A DNA stretch of 26,919 bases from Candidatus Rifleibacteriota bacterium (GCA_017526725.1 JAFXRA010000197.1:1-26919), one strand, 5' to 3'. Positions 14,905 to 23,077 are shown, counted from the stretch's first letter. Numbers and translations are program-made. The notes: generated from the letters alone by a model not told the origin.

Positions 14905-16194
14905 TCAATCATCACTGAATGGATTACCAGAAGAAGTTTCAACGTTAATCTTTTCATCGTCAACAGTTACTTCTGTATTTGCAGAATCGATTTCTACTTC
15001 GGTAGCTTCTTCTTCAGTTTTCTTACCGCGGTTTTCTACATAAGCTTTTGTAGCATCTGTTTTTCCTACGTAATCTAAGAATTCTTCATCAGTCATCTTG
15101 CCTAAGAATACTTCGTCAACGATTTTGCAAACAGTTGCAGTATCTTCAGGATTCTGTTTGATGAACTTCTTAACAAGAGTAGTCATATCTCTGAAGAGAT
15201 TAAGTCTTGTGCTTGTGAAAGCTTTATAGACTTTTTCTTTACCGTTATCGGTTTCCATAGTCAAACGATAGAGAAGCTTAGCAAGATGAGCTTCAGATCT
15301 CATAAGCTGGTCAGCAGTGCAGTCTTCTTCTTTAATATTCCAAGTATAAGAACCGGCTTCTGTCTTAGATTCTTCACAAAGGCTTTCAGATCTCTTAAGA
15401 ATTGCCTTAGCTTCATCTTCAGAAGCAATCATTTCATTGTATTCTGCCCAAGCTTCAACAAAAGCAGCTCTCTTGCCAGTAATTTCATTGCCATAGTGAG
15501 AACCGTCTAAGCCGTAAGGATTCTTAAATTCTTTGATTGTAGCATCTAAGCAGTGAGCATATTCGTGAACCAGAGTTGATTCAGCATCTTTATCACCACC
15601 AGGATAATTATAATTATTGCTGCTCATATTGATGGCCAAACCAGAAGAATATGGCCAGAAATCTTTTGTTACATTCGGATATTTAGATTTATCATCATAA
15701 CCAGTAGTATCAGAAAGAATTATCTTAACTGTTGGGATATAACCAATCTTAGCTTCATCAGCAATTGCCTGAGATTTTGATTTACGGAAAACAGCAAGAA
15801 GAGCTTTCTGACCATCGTTCAATTCTGATTCAGACTTAACGCCCATAGCTGCTAACAATTCTGCTTCTGTTGAAACTTTTGTTCTCTTAACAGTATAAGC
15901 AATATTCTTATCGCCTTCAGAATACCAGGTTTTTTCGCCTTCACCAGGAGCTATATTTCTTGTTACACCTTTTTCCCAAAGTCTATTAATAGCATTTGTT
16001 CCCTTTTTAACAGTCTTCTTTACTTTTGTCCAAAGACTATCATCTTCTTCAATGGGTTCATTGATAGTTTTTATACCTTCAATAGACTGATAGTAAAATT
16101 CAAACTTTGCTTCTAATGCAGAAGCTTTTGTTGCCTGGAAGCAGAAAACAGATACCAACAACAGAGCCATTACAACATATTTTAGGTTCTTCAA
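14905..16194 (-). CDS. Exported zinc metallopeptidase-like protein (HEYAH)
   Basis: The open frame extends to an ATG at 16242, but the better start is the TTG at 16194: SD AGGAG lies seven bases before it, and the product then begins as a standard signal peptide (KNLKYVVMALLLVSVFCFQA, then KASA cleavage region). This gives 429 residues. HEYAH (210-214) is a zinc-binding HExxH motif, and EAWAEY (247-252) about 35 residues later offers the third ligand Glu, as in gluzincins. The active-site residues are intact, so an extracytoplasmic protease is likely. The N-terminal third and the acidic C-terminal tail are not recognised. The gene is monocistronic, sharing a terminator with the FlgM-like gene. 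Confidence 0.8.
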   Translation of the reverse strand: MKNLKYVVMALLLVSVFCFQATKASALEAKFEFYYQSIEGIKTINEPIEEDDSLWTKVKKTVKKGTNAINRLWEKGVTRNIAPGEGEKTWYSEGDKNIAYTVKRTKVSTEAELLAAMGVKSESELNDGQKALLAVFRKSKSQAIADEAKIGYIPTVKIILSDTTGYDDKSKYPNVTKDFWPYSSGLAINMSSNNYNYPGGDKDAESTLVHEYAHCLDATIKEFKNPYGLDGSHYGNEITGKRAAFVEAWAEYNEMIASEDEAKAILKRSESLCEESKTEAGSYTWNIKEEDCTADQLMRSEAHLAKLLYRLTMETDNGKEKVYKAFTSTRLNLFRDMTTLVKKFIKQNPEDTATVCKIVDEVFLGKMTDEEFLDYVGKTDATKAYVENRGKKTEEEATEVEIDSANTEVTVDDEKINVETSSGNPFSDD

Positions 16195-16242
16195 GGTAAA
16201 ACTCCTAGTTTTTACGGAAATCTTATCCGGAATTATAAACAC

Positions 16243-16798
16243 TTATACTATTCAAAGTTGATTATTAATTATAATGATTTTTTAGCAAATTGTTAAGTTT
16301 TATAACAATACAAGATTCATTAATTAATAAATCAAAAGTTTTTACTATACTATATACTTTCGTTGTACCAAAAAAGTTTATAAAAATAATATAAATAAAA
16401 AAAGAATCTATTGTAATCAATGCTTTAAAGTAAATATCAAAAATCTGATAATAAAATTAATTTTATATTATACTAGTTTAACGATAAGAACAGAAAAACA
16501 CTTTTTCCAATCTTATATCTTCGGCTATATAAATAACATTTAACCATGTTATCAACTTAAAGAAAATGTACACAATCAAAATGTTGAAAATGTGCATAAC
16601 TATGGGGATAATGATTAATAAAGAAATCCATCTTGTGGAAAACTATTTTTAAATACCCTTTGACATTTAGAATTTAAGCCATTATAGAAAGATATTTTTA
16701 ATTCTGTTTGACACAAAAAACAGAATTAAAATGTCAAGAATTTTGTGTACACATTTTTATAAAAAAACAAAAATCTATTATATCTTTCAGTTTTCTGC
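16243..16798. other. Very AT-rich gap with DnaA-box-like cluster (oriC-like)
   Basis: No gene is visible. The left half (16260-16510) is extremely AT-rich. DnaA-box-like 9-mers (TTATNCACA, here in reverse orientation) are at 16582 (TGTTGAAAA, 7/9), 16591 (TGTGCATAA, which is TTATGCACA and fits TTATNCACA exactly), 16603 (TGGGGATAA, 8/9) and 16634 (TGTGGAAAA, the TTTTCCACA variant); TTATCAACT at 16549 is a weaker forward copy. The gap lies just downstream of dnaX. An AT-rich tract beside clustered boxes is the make-up of a replication origin or DnaA-binding region. No coding-strand switch occurs here, which argues against a main origin. Confidence 0.4.
16696..16731. repeat. Perfect 14-bp inverted repeat downstream of dnaX
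   Basis: TTTTAATTCTGTTT (16696-16709) and AAACAGAATTAAAA (16718-16731) are exact reverse complements around an 8-nt loop. The stem is AT-rich and has no T-tail on either strand, so it is a poor terminator. TTGACATTT at 16660 and AAATGTCAA at 16730 form another inverted pair around it. Confidence 0.6.
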
Positions 16799-18568
16799 TT
16801 ATTCAATACTGATGATATCTCCGCCAAAAACTTCTAACGCATCAGAAACTTCCTGTTTTTCCTTAACTTTCTGCTTTGACTTTTCATCTATTTTAGCTAT
16901 TTCTTCGCGCATATTAACACGCTGAACAGGAGCCTGAACAGTTGGATTTTTATCTAAATCAGCAGCAGAAGTGTTAATTATTTTTCTGCTGACAACTATT
17001 TTTTCTGTATTAGGCCAGATTTCCTTTGCTGCATTTAGAATAATATCAACAGATTTATCTTCTTTTAACTTTTCATAGGCAAAATTAGCTGCAAGAGTTA
17101 AAGATACAACTCCCTCAGAAGTTCTTTTCAATACTGCTGATTCCATACAGGATGAAACAATTTTTGAACTCTTTTCAACGACTGCTCTAAGTTTCGATAA
17201 ATCATCATTCAAACTTCTTGTTGTTGATGAAGCAGCAGGAGTATTGGAGTATACAGGGGGCTTTGCTGCTACAGGCACCGGCCTTCGAATAGGAGTAGAA
17301 ACAGTAGCAACAGGTTCTATAGTCTTGGGCGAAATACTTCTTCCAGACACCTGGTTACCAGTAGCAATACGTTTTAAACCAGCCAGTTTCTGTTCTAACA
17401 CTTCAATACGTTTTTCTAACGCCTCTGAAGCAAATATTTCATCTCCTAAGCCTAGTTTTATAAGCTCTGATTCAAAAAGAATTCTAGCTTGAAGAGAATT
17501 TCTAAGAGTCATTAAAATACGTTCAACCCTAGATACACTGCCAATTAAATATCTTACATTTATTTCTTTTATCTGTGAAAGAATTTCATTAATCTGCTCC
17601 GCAGGCAAATCTAAGATTTGATTAGCATTAGAATCAATCTTTAAAAGCATACATCTGCGCAAATATTCCAATAAATCTCTGGCAATTGTTAAAGGTTCAT
17701 AGCCTTTTACATATAATTCGTTTAAAACCTTTACCAAAGTCGCTAAATCATGTTTAAATACTGCCTCAGCAATGCTTCTTAGGGTTGAATAACTAAGACG
17801 GCGAGTCATTTCCAAAACTTGTTCAAGAGTTATTTTTTCGGAAATTGATGAAGACGAAATCTGATCTAATATGCTTAAAGCATCTCTAAAACCGCCTTCT
17901 GCACATTCAGCTATCATAGAAAGAGCTTCTGGTTCAAAATCAGGGAATTGCCCAGATTCATGTTCAAGAGCAACTATTTCTTCTAATCTGGTTTGAATTG
18001 TTTTACGCGATACAGAATGAAAATCGAAGCACTGGCATCGTGAAATAATAGTTGCTGGAACCTTCTGTGGGTCTGTTGTAGCCAGAACAAATATTACGCT
18101 TTCAGGCGGTTCTTCCAAAGTTTTTAAAAATGCGTTAAAAGCAGAACCAGAAAGCATATGAACTTCATCTATTATATATATTTTATATTTGCCTTCTGCT
18201 GGTTTGTATTTAACCTTTTCACGCATCTGTCTTATATCTTCAACGCCATTATTTGAAGCAGCATCTATTTCGACAATATCCATGAAGTTCATTTCTTCGA
18301 TGCGCTTGCAGTTATCGCAAACTCCACAGCAATCCGGCAAACCGTTCTTATCTTTTTGCAAATTCTGGCAATTTAATATTTTAGCCAGTAAACGAGCTGA
18401 AGAAGTTTTGCCTGTTCCGCGTGGTCCGGAAAACATATATGCATGAGATACTCTGCCTGTTGCTATAGCAGATTGAATAGTCTTAGAAATATGTTCTTGT
18501 CCGGCTAATTCAGAAAATTTTCTTGGTCGATATTTACGATAAAGATTTTGTCTCGCAGGAACAGTCAC
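16799..18568 (-). CDS. dnaX: DNA polymerase III subunit gamma/tau
   Basis: A 589-residue clamp-loader ATPase. It shows the N-terminal YRKYRPRKFSEL, Walker A GPRGTGKT (48-55), a zinc-binding cysteine set (C67 and C80/81, C84, C87), Walker B region DEVH (134-137), LEEPPES and the SRC motif. The lid and collar domains extend to about residue 370, then a Pro/Ala/Ser-rich linker and a tau-like C-terminal domain. The start is GTG (18568) with SD GGAG seven bases before it. DnaX loads the sliding clamp and ties polymerase to helicase. The upstream neighbour is the SRP RNA, the same order as in Bacillus subtilis (scr-dnaX), which supports both calls. Confidence 0.97.
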   Translation of the reverse strand: MTVPARQNLYRKYRPRKFSELAGQEHISKTIQSAIATGRVSHAYMFSGPRGTGKTSSARLLAKILNCQNLQKDKNGLPDCCGVCDNCKRIEEMNFMDIVEIDAASNNGVEDIRQMREKVKYKPAEGKYKIYIIDEVHMLSGSAFNAFLKTLEEPPESVIFVLATTDPQKVPATIISRCQCFDFHSVSRKTIQTRLEEIVALEHESGQFPDFEPEALSMIAECAEGGFRDALSILDQISSSSISEKITLEQVLEMTRRLSYSTLRSIAEAVFKHDLATLVKVLNELYVKGYEPLTIARDLLEYLRRCMLLKIDSNANQILDLPAEQINEILSQIKEINVRYLIGSVSRVERILMTLRNSLQARILFESELIKLGLGDEIFASEALEKRIEVLEQKLAGLKRIATGNQVSGRSISPKTIEPVATVSTPIRRPVPVAAKPPVYSNTPAASSTTRSLNDDLSKLRAVVEKSSKIVSSCMESAVLKRTSEGVVSLTLAANFAYEKLKEDKSVDIILNAAKEIWPNTEKIVVSRKIINTSAADLDKNPTVQAPVQRVNMREEIAKIDEKSKQKVKEKQEVSDALEVFGGDIISIE

Positions 18569-18582
18569 TATTTTTCTCCGTA

Positions 18583-18607
18583 TAAAAAAAAAGACCTGTT
18601 ACCAGGT
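18583..18607 (-). terminator. Terminator of the SRP RNA
   Basis: ACCTG-GTAA-CAGGT (18607-18594) is followed on the minus strand by a run of nine T residues. It ends about 15 bp before the dnaX GTG, so dnaX depends on read-through or on a promoter inside the RNA block. Confidence 0.85.
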
Positions 18608-18609
18608 TT

Positions 18610-18821
18610 TTGTTTGAGGGAGCCCCATCCTTATGCATCTTACCTGCACGTTTCCAGAACCTTAGGCTCAGGACAGGCACATCCACATCACCCGAAAGCG
18701 GTCGTTTACCGTTGCTATCTTCCGATCCTGGCGGAGTTCACGGACTTTCGCCGTGCGGAACCCATCCATCAATGCTTCCAGAACTGGCCGTTACAGCCAA
18801 GAATACACAGGACAAGGCCCG
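18610..18821 (-). ncRNA. ffs: Signal recognition particle RNA (large bacterial type)
   Basis: Helix 8 is unmistakable at 18711-18733 on the minus strand: CAGG-ATC-GGAA-GAT-AGCA, the conserved symmetric loop and GGAA tetraloop that bind Ffh. The three closing pairs ATC/GAT differ in sequence from other species yet still pair. The 5' side GGGCC..CTT..CCTG (about 18820-18805) can pair with the 3' side CAGG.AAG..GGCTCCC (about 18640-18618), closing the molecule, which indicates the long form with an Alu-like part. The RNA guides inner-membrane and exported proteins to the translocon. The ends are approximate. It is preceded by tRNA-Ser and followed by a terminator and dnaX. Confidence 0.88.
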
Positions 18822-18825
18822 AAAT

Positions 18826-18914
18826 CGGAAAGGGCGGGATTCGAACCCGCGATAGAGTTACCCCTATTCACGCTCTCCAGGCGTGCGCCTTAAACCAAAC
18901 TCAGCCACCTTTCC
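18826..18914 (-). tRNA. tRNA-Ser(GGA)
   Basis: Acceptor GGAAAGG pairs with CCTTTCC. The anticodon stem CACGC/GCGTG encloses loop CTGGAGA, giving anticodon GGA. It has the long variable arm of class II tRNAs and the T-loop TTCGAAT. CCA is not encoded. Confidence 0.95.
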
Positions 18915-18946
18915 AAACTGATTTATTGGTAATCAGTAAAAAAAAG

Positions 18947-19021
18947 CGCGCCCAAGAGGACTCGAACCTCTGGCCACCAGATCCGCAATCTGATGCTCTA
19001 TCCAAACTGAGCTATGGGCGC
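18947..19021 (-). tRNA. tRNA-Arg(GCG)
   Basis: The 75-nt cloverleaf is complete: acceptor GCGCCCA/TGGGCGC, D-stem GCTC/GAGC, anticodon stem TCAGA/TCTGG with loop TTGCGGA, and T-stem AGAGG/CCTCT. The anticodon is GCG, which reads CGC and CGU. Most bacteria use ACG (deaminated to ICG) for these codons. CCA is not encoded. Confidence 0.93.
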
Positions 19022-19028
19022 ATTTCTT

Positions 19029-19117
19029 CGGAGAGAGGGGGATTCGAACCCCCGGTACCAGTTACCCAATACGACAGTTTAGCAAACTGTTGGTTTAAGC
19101 CACTCACCCATCTCTCC
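19029..19117 (-). tRNA. tRNA-Ser(GCU)
   Basis: Acceptor GGAGAGA pairs with TCTCTCC. Anticodon stem ACAGT/ACTGT encloses loop TTGCTAA, so the anticodon is GCT (reads AGC/AGU). A long variable arm confirms serine. CCA is not encoded. Confidence 0.95.
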
Positions 19118-19126
19118 AAATGAAAA

Positions 19127-19210
19127 CGGAGGAAGTAGGATTCGAACCCACGGACCTTTTGGGTCAACGGTTTTCAAGACCGCCGCATTCGACCACTCTG
19201 CCATTCCTCC
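19127..19210 (-). tRNA. tRNA-Ser(UGA)
   Basis: Acceptor GGAGGAA pairs with TTCCTCC. Anticodon stem GCGGT/ACCGT encloses loop CTTGAAA, so the anticodon is TGA (reads UCA and other UCN codons). It is the first gene of the stable-RNA transcript. CCA is not encoded. Confidence 0.95.
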
Positions 19211-19225
19211 AAGAAGTGTAGTAGG

Positions 19226-19254
19226 ATAATATCACCTTATTAAAAAAAAATCAA
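19226..19254 (-). promoter_or_regulatory. Promoter of the tRNA-SRP RNA operon
   Basis: TTGATT (19254-19249), a 17-bp spacer and TATTAT (19231-19226) precede the 5' end of tRNA-Ser(UGA) by 15 bp. No other promoter is needed for the four tRNAs and the SRP RNA. Confidence 0.75.
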
Positions 19255-19303
19255 GAATTATTTCTAAATTTTGTACACTCAATATTTTAACCAAGTTGAT
19301 TTA

Positions 19304-19960
19304 TTAATTCTTTTTATAACTATTCCAATCTAGGTTCACAATGTCTTTATTCACAATACTGCTGCATATCGTTGTTGTAAGTGGCAAACTCTTGGTTTCA
19401 CCACCCTCTGTAGTTCTTATAATCATAGAAACCAAAAGCATCGGAACATCTGATTCCAAAGGATGGTAATACAAACCAAACTCGATACTGTCCATTCCTT
19501 TAAAGTGCTTATCACCACTTACACTGCTATGCCTAATCAAGGTTTTGTTTGCATTGTCAAAAACATAATATATTTCTTCCCTTGTTAAGTTGCCGCCAGA
19601 ATCATAAACAGGTTTAACAAAATTTAAATGATACTTATGAATAATTATAGGTTTTGATTTCTTACTTCCATCGTTATAGGTTTCTGTATATAAAACAGGA
19701 TTATTTCTTACAGCATCAATAGCTTCCTGAGTATCTGAAAAATCATAATATGGCATAGCACAGGTAAAATCCCTACGCAAAGAGTTTATTACCAAGCGAG
19801 CATCCTGTAGGTTTTGCAAATCAACGGTTCCCTTGGCAACATCGCCTCTGATAACGCTGGAAATTTTCATAACCAGAATAATTAATCCTGCGGCCATTCC
19901 TATAGCTATTATTGATTCTATAAGAGTGAAACCTTTTATTTTTTTCCTAAAACTATACAT
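19304..19960 (-). CDS. Prepilin-type pseudopilin (PilW-like)
   Basis: The 218-residue protein starts with a short positive leader ending KG, then FTLIESIIAIGM: the prepilin peptidase site G10|F11 with Glu15 at mature position 5 and a hydrophobic helix (about 11-35). The rest is a soluble beta-rich domain. Its size and last place in the operon fit a PilW/GspJ-like minor pseudopilin that helps start assembly of a type IV pilus or type II secretion pseudopilus. Its ATG overlaps the previous stop by one base. Confidence 0.85.
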   Translation of the reverse strand: MYSFRKKIKGFTLIESIIAIGMAAGLIILVMKISSVIRGDVAKGTVDLQNLQDARLVINSLRRDFTCAMPYYDFSDTQEAIDAVRNNPVLYTETYNDGSKKSKPIIIHKYHLNFVKPVYDSGGNLTREEIYYVFDNANKTLIRHSSVSGDKHFKGMDSIEFGLYYHPLESDVPMLLVSMIIRTTEGGETKSLPLTTTICSSIVNKDIVNLDWNSYKKN

Positions 19961-20490
19961 TAATAATATTCTTTCTCGTTAAAAATTATAGTAGAAAGAG
20001 TAATTTTTCTCATTCTATCAGGTTCTCCAGAAGGTGAATCTATTTTTTTAGGAACCTTGCTTTCATTCCAGTACACTGCTACTGTTACTTTTTTTAGAAA
20101 ACGACCATTTGGCGCTGAATCTAAGTTATCAATCGTTAATTTTCTGAAATAATAACATTTTGAATAGTCTTCAGGATATGCCGGGTCGGTTACGGTATTA
20201 TTAGCATTCACACCTATAGGTATAGGAACAGATTTATTAGAATAAGAATCTACCAAGGAACCGTTTAAAATAGAGAGTTTGTTATCTGTAACTTCTTCAA
20301 ATGGGGTAGAATTAATCCAGTCTATAGTTTCTTGAGCTAACTGCATAGCTCTCATATAGTTTATAGATTTACTGGTTTCTGTCCTGGAGGTATTCAACAA
20401 AAGAAATATTGCAGTAAAAAGCCCTACGAATACTACGGTCGCAACAATTATTTCTGTTATAGTAAACCCTTTATTATTATTTTTGTTCAT
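19960..20490 (-). CDS. Prepilin-type pseudopilin (PilV/GspI-like)
   Basis: A 176-residue protein with leader MNKNNNKG and cleavage before F9 (FTITEIIVATVVF); Glu13 is at mature position 5, and the helix spans about 9-32. TSRTETSKSINYMRAMQLAQE resembles the N-terminal helix of PilV/GspI minor pseudopilins, which form the tip complex with the W/J and X/K types. The gene overlaps its upstream neighbour by 14 bp and the downstream one by one base, so translation is coupled. Confidence 0.85.
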   Translation of the reverse strand: MNKNNNKGFTITEIIVATVVFVGLFTAIFLLLNTSRTETSKSINYMRAMQLAQETIDWINSTPFEEVTDNKLSILNGSLVDSYSNKSVPIPIGVNANNTVTDPAYPEDYSKCYYFRKLTIDNLDSAPNGRFLKKVTVAVYWNESKVPKKIDSPSGEPDRMRKITLSTIIFNEKEYY

Positions 20491-20857
20491 AACCCTTTTT
20501 GGCTCTTTCTTTTTTTACTCTTGCATTGGAAATAGAATTCAATCGTTCTTCCATATTTCTGCTCATTGTGTTGAATTCACTAATATCAAATGGAACAAAA
20601 TATTTTTCTTCCATTCCATGAGATGCCGCATCACCTCTAGGATTATCAAGTTTTTTAAAAGTAACTATTTCGTCATTATTTGTAGATGCAGACATCAACA
20701 CACTAACATCTTCGTTGGAAGTTTTAGCTTCCTGATTAGTTTTAACAACAGGTTTTTCTTTGTTTTTATGATTAATTCTTTTTGTTCCAGGCGCAAAAAG
20801 AAAAACAAAAATAATCATAAATACAGAAATGATAGCAGCAGCCAATAGTTTATACAT
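20477..20857 (-). CDS. Single-pass membrane protein of unknown function in the pseudopilin operon
   Basis: A 126-residue protein with one N-terminal membrane helix (about 4-23), then a Lys/Asn/Glu-rich, probably disordered extracytoplasmic part and a basic C-terminal helix (NMEERLNSISNARVKKERAK). There is no prepilin cleavage site. It overlaps the gene before it by one base (TGATG) and the following pseudopilin gene by 14 bp, so it must be co-expressed with them. I do not recognise a family; an assembly or anchoring accessory of the pilus-like system is a guess. Confidence 0.75.
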   Translation of the reverse strand: MYKLLAAAIISVFMIIFVFLFAPGTKRINHKNKEKPVVKTNQEAKTSNEDVSVLMSASTNNDEIVTFKKLDNPRGDAASHGMEEKYFVPFDISEFNTMSRNMEERLNSISNARVKKERAKKGYEQK

Positions 20858-23022
20858 CAGTCTTTTCCCTTATAATCAAGAATATATTCAGCTTTAGGGC
20901 CGCCAACACTTACTCTAACCGGATATTCACATTTATAAATTTTTGGATCGTGTATTATTTTAAAATACTTTTTATCTCTCATATCGAACAAATTATCTAT
21001 AATAAGATTACCCATGATAGTAGTTGGAACTTTATTAGTGTAAAAACCGCCTTCATGAGAAGATGGAGTAGAGGAATTATCATTACTCTTGAATGTTGAA
21101 ATCAAAGAAGCAAAAATTGCTGCGCTGCTCCTTGTTTCATCAACGAAAAATCTTCCTCCCATAAGCCATATTTTCAGATAGTCAACATTAGCATCTGTTG
21201 GAGCTAAATCACCTAAAACACAGTTTCCTAAAAAACTAACAATCATTCCTTTACCGCGATATTTTTTTATACTGCTTAAATCTAACTTAGCTTTATCTTT
21301 CCCGTAAATAACAGAAATACCATCTAAATCTAAGACCTGTTCTCCGTTTATATTTTTAATACGGTCTTTTATAAAGTCGCTTGCATTCATATAATAATTA
21401 GAAACTGTTCTCAGTTTTGGATCTAGATAATGAAAGACGTTATATCCTAGCATTCCACAAGATATCCTATTGTCTTTATTATCAACATTCTCACCTGGAC
21501 CAAAATAAAAATTATTTATAGAAAGCCAGTCAACAGGGTGAGACATAAATCTACTTGTTATGCCGTCAAGACTTCCAATTGGCTGACTACTAAAAGTTCC
21601 TGTGCCTGGCTTTTCCCAAACGCAAGAAACACAGGTAACCGGAACGTTTAAAGATAAACCAGCATAATTAAAAGGAAGATTTATCTGATCTAACAAACCT
21701 ACTTTAAAAAATCTTACATAAACAGGCCCATCAACGTAAACAGGTCTTTTTCTGTCTTCACCAAAAATCTCAGGCATTGAACCGCCACGAACTTTAGACT
21801 TATTTTTTGTTGAATATTCTTTAAAATAACTAATTAAACCAGTAAAAGGCGGAGTTGCTCCAAAGGATGAGTCGTTTTCAGGATAAATATGATTATAATC
21901 TGTATACCCATAATAGTATTTCCAAATAGGCATAAGTTCGTCAAGTAGCGACAAAAAAACATCAGCATTTTGAGGCTGACCACCTGCTCTATCATAATCT
22001 TGAATAATTCTAGCCGCCACACTCTCAGGGGCAGGATTAGCAGCAAAAGCCTGTCTAGCACTTTCCACCAAGCTCAAATATGCAATTTCAAGTTCTCTTG
22101 TATTATGGAAATGTTTTTTAGGATCAAAAAAACTTTGATAATCTTTAAAATCTTTGCTGAAAGTATTAAAAAATTGACCTTTGGCTAACTGTTTTTTTTC
22201 ACTGTCTTTAAGATTAAGTTCTGCATCATCTTTATAAAAAGCTCCTAAGAGTTTTTTATCTTCACTTGCAAAATCTAAGTCAAATATAACAGGTGGATTT
22301 TTTGTTCCACCTTGGGGAAATTCAGTACAACTAGGATAATTTCGGTTGCCAAAATATACAAAAGAATAACTTTCCTTATTCTTACCCTTTACTCCTTCAA
22401 TAATGAATTTCTTATCCTTACTATTGATACTAGGACAGAAACTTTTTACAAAAAAGGCATATTTATCAAGTAGGGGAAAAGAAAGGTCGGTAATTCTGAT
22501 ATCATGAACTTCAGTAATCTTTACAGCATCTTTAACCCCATCGCAGGAAACCTTACCAACAATAACCATATGACCAGTATAAGAATTAGTTGCTGATGCT
22601 TTTATCTGCTCATCAGCAAAAAGCGTAACATCACAGCTAACATTGCCTTTATTACCAAGATGTTCTGCAGCTATATCCTTAGAAACTTTCAAACTAGATT
22701 CATTAAAAGACGCAGACCAGATTACAGCAGGAGCTCCTTTTTGAGATGCCCAAAAATCTTTGACTGCTTTGCCTACTGCGGTATTTACATCATTAATTCC
22801 GCCTTTAACAGCAGCTAAAGCTTCATTTATAGCTCCTTGGGCAACAACAATCATCCTCTCCTGGGTAACATTTTTCGAAAGCTGTAATACAGCTCCTGAT
22901 TTAAATTTATTCAAACTGGCTATTAAAATAAAAAGACCTATAGCAAGAGCACAAACAATATAGAGAATAAAACCTTTGCGCTTGCTATAAGTATAAAAAT
23001 GGAACATGAGAAAAACTTTCAT
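20857..23022 (-). CDS. Large pseudopilin-like tip protein candidate (PilX/GspK-type N-terminus)
   Basis: A 721-residue protein. KRKG17|F18ILYIVCALAIGLFIL resembles a prepilin leader and helix but lacks Glu at mature position 5. Within minor pseudopilins this loss is typical of GspK and PilX tip proteins. The rest is a large soluble region (about 40-721) without a recognised domain. It is much longer than GspK or PilX (about 150-330 residues). The gene is first in an operon with two standard pseudopilin genes. It lacks a clear SD, and a stable hairpin stops just before its ATG. The tip role is inferred from position and the missing Glu. Confidence 0.6.
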   Translation of the reverse strand: MKVFLMFHFYTYSKRKGFILYIVCALAIGLFILIASLNKFKSGAVLQLSKNVTQERMIVVAQGAINEALAAVKGGINDVNTAVGKAVKDFWASQKGAPAVIWSASFNESSLKVSKDIAAEHLGNKGNVSCDVTLFADEQIKASATNSYTGHMVIVGKVSCDGVKDAVKITEVHDIRITDLSFPLLDKYAFFVKSFCPSINSKDKKFIIEGVKGKNKESYSFVYFGNRNYPSCTEFPQGGTKNPPVIFDLDFASEDKKLLGAFYKDDAELNLKDSEKKQLAKGQFFNTFSKDFKDYQSFFDPKKHFHNTRELEIAYLSLVESARQAFAANPAPESVAARIIQDYDRAGGQPQNADVFLSLLDELMPIWKYYYGYTDYNHIYPENDSSFGATPPFTGLISYFKEYSTKNKSKVRGGSMPEIFGEDRKRPVYVDGPVYVRFFKVGLLDQINLPFNYAGLSLNVPVTCVSCVWEKPGTGTFSSQPIGSLDGITSRFMSHPVDWLSINNFYFGPGENVDNKDNRISCGMLGYNVFHYLDPKLRTVSNYYMNASDFIKDRIKNINGEQVLDLDGISVIYGKDKAKLDLSSIKKYRGKGMIVSFLGNCVLGDLAPTDANVDYLKIWLMGGRFFVDETRSSAAIFASLISTFKSNDNSSTPSSHEGGFYTNKVPTTIMGNLIIDNLFDMRDKKYFKIIHDPKIYKCEYPVRVSVGGPKAEYILDYKGKD

Positions 23023-23026
23023 AAAG

Positions 23027-23062
23027 AATAAGGCAGTGTTGTTTTATTCACACTGCCTTATT
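23027..23062 (-). terminator. Hairpin between the secreted-protein gene and the pseudopilin operon
   Basis: AATAAGGCAGTG (minus strand, 23062-23051) pairs fully with CACTGCCTTATT (23038-23027); the tail TTATTCTTT is only partly T-rich. It lies 15 bp after one stop and five bases before the next ATG. It may end the first message, attenuate the second, or limit ribosome access to it. Confidence 0.6.
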
Positions 23063-23077
23063 TTAAAATACAATTAA

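Noticed and set aside
16243..16798. A small gene in the gap after dnaX
   Set aside because: Only short, AT-driven open frames without RBS; the region is better explained as regulatory or origin-like.
18548..19123. A long plus-strand open frame of 191 codons across the dnaX start, SRP RNA and tRNAs
   Set aside because: It is antisense to clearly structured RNA genes; the open frame is a by-product of tRNA and SRP sequence.
20483..20848. Plus-strand frame of 121 codons opposite the small membrane protein gene
   Set aside because: Antisense to an overlapping operon; Phe/Ile/Arg-rich product without RBS.
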